64,000 nt of DNA from Phocoena phocoena (taxonomy: Eukaryota; Chordata; Mammalia; Artiodactyla; Phocoenidae). The translations under genes and the position numbers were made by a program. The stretch covers positions 7,181,001 through 7,245,000 of the forward strand of contig NC_089239.1 of NCBI RefSeq assembly GCF_963924675.1, given 5' to 3'. This document shows positions 56,010 through 64,000 of the stretch, piece after piece. Position 1 is the first letter of the stretch, and each line of letters starts with the position of its first letter. The notes under the pieces are model-generated. The model was given only the letters and a program-made list of their open reading frames with translations, was not told the DNA's origin and did no database searches.

Positions 56010-57257
56010 ACTGGACCTCTATCTTACACCATACACCAAAATCAACTCCAACTGGATTAAGGACTTGAACATGGTACAAACTACTAGGTATAAAATAAAT
56101 AAGCTACAAGGATATATTGTACAGCACAGGGACTATAGCCAATATTTTATAATAACTTAAAATGGAGTGTAATCTATAAAAATATTGAATCACTGTGTTG
56201 TACACCTGAAACTAATATAATATTGTAAATCAACTATACTTCAATTAAAAAAAAAAGATTTGAACTTAAGGTCTGAGGCTGTAAAACTCCTAGGATTTTA
56301 AAAACCTAGGTGGTAAACTTCTTGACCTCAGTCTTGGTGATGATTTGCTGGGTTTGACACCAAAAGCAAAGGCAACAAAGGCAGAAATAAACAAGTGGGA
56401 CTACATCAAACTAAAAAGCTTCTGCACAGCAAAGGGAATCATCAACAAAATGAAAAAGCAACCCACAGAATGTGGGGGAAATACTTGCAAATCATATATC
56501 TGATAACGGGTTAATATCCAAAATATATAAAGAATTCATACAACTCAATAGCAAAAAATCGAACAGTCCAATTTAAAGAATAGGCAGAGTAACTGAATAG
56601 ACATTTTTCCAAAGAAGACAAACAAATGTCCAACAGGTACATGAAAAGGTGCTCAATATCGCTAATCATCAGGGAGACGCAAATCAAAACCACAATGAAA
56701 TATCCCCTGTTAAGAATGGCTGTCATCAAAATGATGATATCAGTATTCTGTGATAAACTATACGGGGAAAGAATCTGAAAAAGAATAAATATATGTATAT
56801 GTATAACTGAATCACTTTGCTGTACACCTGAAACTAACACAACATTGTAAATCAATTATAATCCAATAAAATTTAAAAAAAAAGACAAGAGATAAGTGCT
56901 GGCCAGGGTGTGGAAAAAAAGGAACATTTGCTCACTGTTAGTGAGAATTAAATTGGTGCAGCTACTATGGAAAACAGTATGGAGGTTCCACAAAAGTTAA
57001 AAATAGAACTACCATACGATCCAGCAATTCCATTTCTGGGTATATATCTGAAGGAAATGGAAACAGGGTCTCCAAGAGATACCTGCATTCTTGTGTTCAT
57101 TGCAGCATTATTCACCGTAACCAAGATAGGGAAACCACCTAAGTGTCCATCAGTGGATGAATGGATAAAGAATATATGATATCTATATATTTATAATTAT
57201 ATGATATATATGCATATCTAGAAGATACATATGTATATATATGTGTGTGTATATGTA

Positions 57258-57293
<36 letters not shown>

Positions 57294-57740
57294 GAACATT
57301 ATTCAGTCATGAGAAAGAAGGAAATCCTGCCTTTTGTAACAACATGGATGGACCTTGAGGGTATTATGCAAACGTTGTACAATATCATGTATATGTGGAA
57401 TCTTAAACTCATAGAAACAAAGACTAGAATGGCCGTTACCAGGGGCTAGAGGTTGGTGGAAATGGGGAGATTTTGGTCAAAGATAAACTTTGAGTTATAA
57501 GATGAATAAGTTCTGGGGGATCTAATGTACAGCATGGTGATTATAGTCCATAACACTGTAATATGTACTTAAATGTTGCTGAGAGAGTATGTCTTAAATG
57601 TTCTCACCACAAAAAAGAAATGGTAATTGTGTGACAAGATGGAGATGTTAGCTAACACTATGGTGGTAATTTGCAATATGTAAGTCTATCACCTTAAATT
57701 TACATGTTATACATCAGTTACAACTCAATAAAGCTGGGGG
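56010..57740 (+). mobile_element. L1 ORF2 end and 3'UTR with two nested L1 tails
   Basis: Host L1 text: CTTACACCATACACCAAAAT near 56023, AAGCTTCTGCACAGCAAAGG near 56417, AAAACCACAATGAAATATCC near 56687, CTACCATACGATCCAGCAAT near 57009. It is interrupted at about 56073-56263 and again at about 56735-56883 by separate L1 3' tails ending in A-runs. The reading frame is destroyed. Confidence 0.88.
57259..57291. repeat. (CA)n microsatellite
   Basis: About 16 CA units within the L1 3' region, preceded by AT-rich ATATGTGTGTG sequence. Confidence 0.95.
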
Positions 57741-58079
57741 AGGGGAAGAAAATTCTTGAAGATGCTCAAGACATTTACACTCACCCCCATCCTCCCCAAG
57801 ACTGCGTGATAGGAAGTGCTCACTGCAAATCCCAAAGACAGGTCACCACCACCATGGCTACAGGCTTGGGCCAGTGGGCAGGGTTTTCTCTCAAACCAGC
57901 TGCCCGTGGCTCTAGTTGTAAACTCTTCATTCTAGGATCAAGACCCAGCAGTACAGCAGCAAATTCCTTATTCCTTTGAGTTGATAGACATGTTCACCCA
58001 TCCCAAGTGTCAGTGAGACCTTTCACACAGATGAGGAATAGGATGTGGACACTTTGCAGTGTGGGAGAATTACCTGTCC
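57741..58079. other. Intergenic
   Basis: No gene seen. Confidence 0.3.
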
Positions 58080-58440
58080 TTCATATTTTCATTCATTCAA
58101 CTGAAATTTGGTATTTAGTATTTACTAACTTACAGGCCCTTTTCTGAGTCCCTGGAATACAGCAGTGAATTTGATGGGCAAGGTCAAAGGATATGTGGGC
58201 ACTTTTTACAAAGAACTGGACTGTTCGACCTCATCTTTATTTATGTCATGTGTGCCCTCATCACACAGATATTTGCTGAGCATCTACTATGTCTATGTAA
58301 TGTGGACCACAAGGAGGCAAGGAAGAATCAGAAACAAATCCTATCCTCCCAGAGGAGAGGTAAGACATACATCATGAATAAATCGAGTGCATAGTTTAAA
58401 GTGGTAGGTGCCATAAGCCAGGAGAGAACAGGAAAAAGTT
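58080..58440 (+). repeat. L2 LINE fragment
   Basis: TTACAGGCCCTTTTCTGAG, GAATACAGCAGTGAATTTG and AGCATCTACTATGTC fit L2. Confidence 0.6.
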
Positions 58441-58739
58441 CAGAGAGAAAAAATAATTTGTCCAGGTTACTTTTTTCTTAGGGAGGGTCTGGAATGAAGA
58501 CACATGTTAATTGCTCCATGGTGGCAACTTTCAGATTTACTCTGTAATGTAGTACAGTGTGGGCTTAACGTTTATTGCTATTGTTACTGGTGGTAATGAC
58601 AATGTAATCTGCTGTCATTGTAACTGAGGACACATCACCGCACCCCTTCTTTAGGAGGCGGGTGTTAAAAAACTCTGGAATTCCATTTCAGGCCTTGTCA
58701 GGAGTTGGGTATGGTTGAGAACTCCCAGAAACTGGAGAT
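58441..58739. other. Intergenic
   Basis: No gene seen. Confidence 0.3.
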
Positions 58740-59030
58740 ATGCCTCTTGCAAGATGCAGAGTGGTGCAGAGGTTAAGTGAGTATGCTGTGGAGCCGGACT
58801 GCAATTCAAAACCAGCCTTCAGAGGCTGGCTCTCCGGCTTGCCTGCTGTGAGGCCACGGGCAAATCACTGGAACTCCCTGTGTGTGTATCCCCATCTGTT
58901 AAATTGGGGTGATAACAGTATTGGCCTCATAGGGTTATATGACAATTAAATGCATGTAAAGCATTCACAACAGTGCTCAACAGACAGTATAGCATGTACT
59001 CAATAATGCCAGTCATTATTATTGCTCGAC
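58740..59030 (+). repeat. MIR SINE, nearly complete
   Basis: AGAGTGGTGCAGAGGTTAAG, TGGAGCCGGACTGCAATTC, CCCCATCTGTTAAATTGGGG, ACAGTGCTCAACAGACAGTA and TTATTATTGC run in full MIR order. Confidence 0.85.
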
Positions 59031-59230
59031 CTCGTACAAAGTGGTCTCCTAAAGGAACAACAGCATGATGTTAGGAGGACACTTATTCAAGTAATGCAGC
59101 TGTCTTCCTGTATTTAAATATCACTGAAAGTCATTTATATGAATTTAGTTTAAAATTTCTCCCTGAGTTCAACACAGGCGTTTTAAATACTTTTTTTTAC
59201 TAAAATAATTTTTATTCACATTTAATGTAA

Positions 59231-59438
59231 TTTTTTTTTTTTTTTGCCGTACGCGGGCCTCTCAGTGTTGTGGCCTCCCCCGTTGCGGAGCACAGTCTCC
59301 AGACGCTCAGGCCTAGAGGCCATGGCTCACGGGCCCAGCCGCTCCACGGCACGTGGGATCTTCCCGGTCCGGGGCACGAACCCGCGTCCCCTGCATCGGC
59401 AGGCGGACTCTCAACCACTGCGCCACCAGGGAAGCCCC
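59231..59438 (-). mobile_element. CHR-2 type SINE
   Basis: Poly-T, GCCGTACGCGGGCCTCTCAG, ending CCACCAGGGAAGCCCC. TAATGTAATTTT/TAATGTAATATT flank it. Confidence 0.95.
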
Positions 59439-60939
59439 TAATGTAATATTTGATACATACAAAAGGGTATAGGTTTGCATCATGTATGTAAATTTAAAGC
59501 ATCTCTGTGTTTCTTTCCTTTCCTATTTCCTGGTCTTTCCTCCAGAGGTGATCACTATCCTGAATTTCGTGTTTATTATCCCTTTGCTTTAAAAAAACCT
59601 AAAAAAATTAAAGTATAACGTACATCACAGTAAAATTCACAAAACTTCAGTGTACAGCTTGATTAGTTTTTACAAAGTATACACTTATGTGACCACACCT
59701 AGATCAAGATGTGGCCCATTACTGGTACTGCAGAAGCTTCCCTGACACCCCTTTCCTGTCAGTTATTCACCCACTTTCACTGCAAGGTAACAGCTGTTCT
59801 GACTCATGTCTCCAAAGATTCGTTTTGGAATTATTAGGTTTGTAATCTTGTGTCTGCCTTCTTTCAGTCAGCATTGTATTTGTGAGATTCATCCATGTTC
59901 ATCTAACCATATGCATTAGCATTTCATTCTTTTTCATTGGTTGAGTGGTATTCTGTTGTGTGAATAAACCACCCAGTTCATTCATTCTTCTGTTAATAGA
60001 CATTTGTGTTGTGTCCATTTTTTTGTTGTTATAAAGAAAGCTGCCATGAACTTTCCTGTATGTGTCTTTTGGTGCATGTATGTACTCATTTCTGTTGGGT
60101 ATAAAAGGAATATAATTGTTGTGTCATAGAGTATGAACATGTAATAATAGAAACTTCCAAACAATTTTCCCAAGTGGTTGTACCAATTTACATACTGTAC
60201 CACCAGCAATATGTTTGAATTCTAGTTGCTGTACAACTTTGCCAACACTTCATATTGTTAGTTGAGCAAAAAATTTTTAGCCATTTTAGTGGGTGCACTG
60301 GGCTATTTCTCTTGATCTCTATTTCAGTTGCATCCATTAATTTTTCATATGTTTCACCGCCATTCAGTTCAAAATATTTTCTAATCTCCATATGTATTGC
60401 CAACATCTTCTCCCATCCCGTGTTTGCCTTTTTTCTTTATTGATGGTATTTTTGTCATTTTTGTTTTGTTAGAAGCTTGATATTTTAATGTAAAATTTTA
60501 ACTTTGATCTATGGATTATTTAGAAAAGTATATTTTTTAATTTCTAAACATCTGGAGGTTTCCTAGTTATGGTTCTGTTTTGGACCTCTTGCTCAGTTTA
60601 TCTGTCATCAGAGAATGTATCTGAATGATGTTAATCCTTTAAAATATACCCATAGAAGTACGTGAAAATCTCCAACTATACTTGTGGATCTGTATTTTCT
60701 TCCCCTCGTTCTGTCAGTTTTTGCTTTATATATTTTGAAGCTATGTTATTATGTGTGTACAAGTTTAGCATTGCTATATTTTTCTGTTTTACCAAGCCTT
60801 TTTTCATTAGGAAATATTATTCAGTAAAACTGCTTGCCTTAAAGTTTATTTTGTTTGATACTTGTTTAGATACACTACCTTTCTTTTGATTAATCTTTGC
60901 TTTGAGTATCTTTTCCCATCCATCCTTTTAGTTTCAAAC

Positions 60940-61385
60940 ATCTTCCAGTTATCTGCTGCTGTATAACAAAGCACTTCAAAACTTAGTGGCATAAACCAAC
61001 AACTCTTTTGTCTCCATCATAGGTTTTGTGGGTCAGGAATTGGGACAGAGCATAGCAGAGATGCCTTATCTCTGCTCTACGATGTCTGGAATCGTGGCTG
61101 GAAAGACTTGAATGGTTGGGGGTTGGAATCGTCTGAAGACTTTTTCACTCACCTGGCTTGTACCTGGACCAGGATAACTGGACACTGAGCTCAGTGAAGA
61201 CTTCCCATGTAGCTTGGGCTATGCTGGCAACCTCAGGGCAGTCAGGCTTCTTACACAGTGGCTCAGAGCTCTGCAAGTGAAAATATCACTGAACAAGGCC
61301 TAAGTTGCATAGCTTTCTATGACTTAGCTTTGAAAAATCTAGGTGTTACTAGATTTTTGAAAGTGTTTGAAAGTGTTACTTCTGC
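60940..61385 (+). repeat. Old interspersed repeat inside L1M
   Basis: TTATCTGCTGCTGTATAACA, CACTTCAAAACTTAGTGGC and TTTTGTGGGTCAGGAATTGG are a familiar old mammalian repeat whose family I cannot name with confidence (LTR-type suspected). Confidence 0.55.
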
Positions 61386-61390
61386 CATTC

Positions 61391-61740
61391 TTTTTTTTTA
61401 CGAATACACTTGTTTTTTGGCTGCGTTGGGTCTTTGTTGCTGCGCATAGGCTTTCTCTAGTTGTGGCAAGCAGGGGCTACTTTTTGCTGCGGTGCACAGG
61501 CTTCTCATTGCGGTGGCTTCTCTTGTTGTGGAACATGGGATCTAGGTGCGCGGGCTTCAGTAGTTGTGGCACGAGGGCTCAGTAGTTGTGGCTTGCGGGC
61601 TCTAGACCGCAGGCTCAGTAGTTGTGGTGCATGTGCTTAGTTGCTCCACGGCATGTGGGATCTTCCCGGACCAGGGCTCAAACCTGCGTCCCCTGCATTG
61701 GCAGGTGGATTCTTAACCACTGCGCTGCCAGGGAAGTCCC
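61391..61740 (-). mobile_element. CHR-1 type SINE
   Basis: TTGGCTGCGTTGGGTCTTTG to CTGCCAGGGAAGTCCC. CTGCCATTCTT/GCGCCATTCCTT flank it. Confidence 0.92.
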
Positions 61741-62872
61741 GCGCCATTCCTTATTAGTTGAAGGAGTCACAAGACTGTCCAGACTGGGGAGGGGAGTTAA
61801 ACTCCCACTTCTTAATGAGAGGAGTGGCAAAGGATTTGTGCCTGTGTTTTGAAACTGCTGCACAACTTTTCTTTCTGTATCCATATGTTTAAGTTGTGTT
61901 ACTGGTAAGTTGCACGTAGTCAGATTTTATTTATTTTTATCCAGTCTCACAATCTTTGTCTTCTAATTGGAGACTTTCATCCATTTATATTTAAAGTAAT
62001 TATTGATATTAAGGTTTACACTGATCATCTTACTATTTACTTTCTTTTTGTTCCATGTGGTTTTTATTAAATCTGCTCTCCTTTCTTTCCTTGTTTGGAT
62101 TAATCATGCATTCAAGAATTATTCAATTTTCCTACTCCATTAGCTTGTTATTGGTACATTATTTTATTATTCTTTAGTGATTACCCTAGAGGTTGCAACA
62201 TGTACCATTATTTTATTATAACCTACCTTAAATGAGTATTTGTTTCACATCCTGGATGATGAAAGAACCTTACAACACTTTAACTCCACTACCTTCTTCT
62301 TGTCTTTTGTGCTATTGTTAACATATATTTAATTCTCTATATATTTTGAAACCCCGAAACATTAGTATTATTGTTTTATACAGTAAATATGAATTTAGAT
62401 TTATCCATACATTTTACATTTTTGGTGCTGTTTATTCCTTTGTGCATTACTATGCTTCCATCTGGAATTATTTACTTTCTGCCGGAAAAAATCCTTTTAG
62501 TGTTTCTTTTAACACAGATATATTAATGATAAAGTCTCTCAGTTTTTGTTTGCCTGAAAATATATTTATTATGGCTTCACTTTTGAAGATTATTTTCACT
62601 GAGCATTGAATTTTAGGTTAGCAAATTACTTTCTTTCAGCACTTAAAAAATTTCCTTTAACTATCTTCTGGTTCCCATTTTTCTATTGCTTTTAGCTATC
62701 AGCTTTATTGTTGCTATTTTGAAAAACTGTGGGTTCCCCACCCCTTCCCCGGCTACTTTTAATGTTTTTCTCCTTGTCTTTGGTTTTCAGCAATTTTTCT
62801 GTGCTTATTTCTTTGTATTTATCTTGCTTAGGGGTTGTAGAAAATCTTTTTTTTTTCAGATTAAAACATTTT

Positions 62873-63505
62873 AAATTAATTTTTTTATTGTGGTAACATT
62901 AGTTTACAACATTATATAAGTTTCATGTTTACAACATTATATTTCTAATTCTGTATACACTACAGTGTACTCACCACCAAAAATTTAGTTTCCATCTGTC
63001 ACCATTCACTTTATCCCCTTTACCCATTTCACCCTCCCTCCCCCTCCCCTTCTGGTAACCACTACTCTGTTCTCTGTATCTATGTGTTGGTTTGGTTTGG
63101 TCATTTTTTATTATTCTTTGTTTGTTTTTTATATTCCACATATGAGTGAAATCACACGGTACTTGTCTTTCTTGGTTTGGCTTATTGCACTTAGCATAAT
63201 ACCCTCTAGGTCCATCCATTTTGTCATAAATGGAAAGATTTCACTCTTCTTCATGGCTGAGTAGTATTCCATTGTATATATACACCACATTTTCTTTACC
63301 CATTCATCTGTTGATGAACACTTAGGTTGCCTCTATATCTTGGCTATTGTAAATATGCTGCTATGAATATTGGGGTGCATATATCTTTCGAATTAGTATT
63401 TTTATATTCTTTGGATAAATACCCAGAACTGGAGTTGCTGGATTGTATGTCATTTCTAGTCTTAATTTTTTGAGGAATCTCCATACTGTTGTAGAAATTC
63501 TTTAT
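62873..63505 (-). mobile_element. Younger L1 3' end inside L1M
   Basis: TTAGTTTACAACATTATATA, CATGGCTGAGTAGTATTCC and GAACTGGAGTTGCTGG in antisense L1 order. Inserted into the older L1M. Confidence 0.82.
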
Positions 63506-63570
63506 TCTGTGGCTTAATATCTTTCATAATTTTTGGAGAATTCTCAGCCAGCATTTCTTTAACAGTTGCT

Positions 63571-63933
63571 TTTTTTTTTTTTTAACACACTTATTTATTT
63601 ATTTATTTTTGGCTGTGTTGGGTCTTCGTTGCTGTGCGTGGGCTTTCTCGAGTTGCGATGAGCAGGGGCTACACTTCATTGGGGTGTGCGGGCTCCTCAT
63701 TGTGGTGGCTTCTCTTTGTTGTGGAGCACAGGCTCTAGGTGTACAGGCTTCAGTAGTTGTGGCACGAGGGCTCCGTAGTTGTGGCTCACGGGCTCTGGAG
63801 CACAGGCTCAGTAGTTGTGGCGCATGGTCTTAGTTGCTCCGCGGCCTGTGGGATTTTCCCAGACCAGGGTTCGAACCCATGTCTCCTGCATTGGCAGGCG
63901 GATTCTTAACCACTGCACCACCAGGGAAGTCCC
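63571..63933 (-). mobile_element. CHR-1 type SINE
   Basis: ATTTATTTATTTATTTTTGG to CCACCAGGGAAGTCCC. TTCTTTAACAGTTGCTTTT/CTCTTTAACAGTTGCTTTT is a clear target-site duplication. Confidence 0.96.
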
Positions 63934-64000
63934 TCTTTAACAGTTGCTTTTATCCTGTTATCTCTCTCCTCTCCACCTGGGACTCCAGTTACGAATGTGC

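Larger units (their letters stand above)
59590..64000 (-). mobile_element. Long antisense old L1 (L1M), fragmented
   Basis: 3'UTR text is at 59600-60480 (GTGACCACACCTAGATCAAG, AGCTGCCATGAACTTTC-like), followed leftward in element sense by ORF2-derived text at 60500-60930 and 61905-62870 and again near 63500-63570 and 63934-64000. Later insertions at 60940-61380, 61391-61740, 62873-63505 and 63571-63933 divide it. It continues beyond the right edge. Confidence 0.7.

Noticed and set aside
1..64000. Bacterial-type systems, CRISPR arrays or operons
   Set aside because: Gene structure, introns and repeats are vertebrate; no regularly spaced direct repeats with unique spacers were seen.

Overview
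This is a mammalian nuclear genomic window. The interspersed repeats point to a cetacean. At least twelve full or near-full tRNA-Glu-derived CHR SINEs (short CHR-2 type and longer CHR-1 type) are present with recognisable target-site duplications, alongside artiodactyl-type L1 3' tails. I see no BovB or bovine tA dimers of the ruminant kind. Protein-coding content is sparse: two genes, both on the minus strand. They match the ZNF703-ERLIN2 neighbourhood of human 8p11.23, presented here in reverse complement.

Left edge (1 to about 2.1 kb): the 5' end of ERLIN2, an ER lipid-raft SPFH protein involved in ERAD. The first coding exon is at 404-525, preceded (in gene orientation) by an intron and a CpG-island promoter at about 1.3-2.1 kb. 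Most of ERLIN2 lies beyond the left edge.

Middle (2.1-31 kb): an intergenic region of repeats (CHR-1/CHR-2, MIR, L2, MER5A, MER20, L1 tails) alternating with unique, non-repetitive blocks that look like conserved noncoding elements. Three of these blocks (about 9.5, 16.7 and 28.4 kb) carry the same composite of a PBX-HOX-like site (TGATTAAT) and a MEIS/PREP-like site (CTGTCA), 3-6 bp apart and in the same orientation. Two of them (A and B) are alignable over about 150 bp and look like ancient duplicates of one enhancer. This is the most interesting structure I found. CTCF-like sites lie at about 2.97, 10.24 and 31.51 kb.

ZNF703 locus (about 31.95-36.4 kb, minus strand): a complete two-exon gene encoding 587 residues, a NET-family (Noc/Elbow/Tlp; zebrafish nlz) transcriptional corepressor. 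It has an Sp motif, an FKPY Groucho-type motif and one atypical C2H2 finger. It sits in a broad CpG island with G-rich runs. A second CpG island with a strong CTCF-like site lies just beyond its 3' end.

Right part (37-64 kb): no gene was recognised, consistent with the gene-poor side of ZNF703. It holds unique sequence (one strong AT-rich CNE candidate at 47.6-48.1 kb, another at 54.6-54.85 kb), many SINEs, an L1 with two later L1 tails nested in it (56.0-57.7 kb), and a long antisense old L1 (59.6-64 kb) broken up by younger insertions. All identifications are from reading the sequence; no database search was possible.
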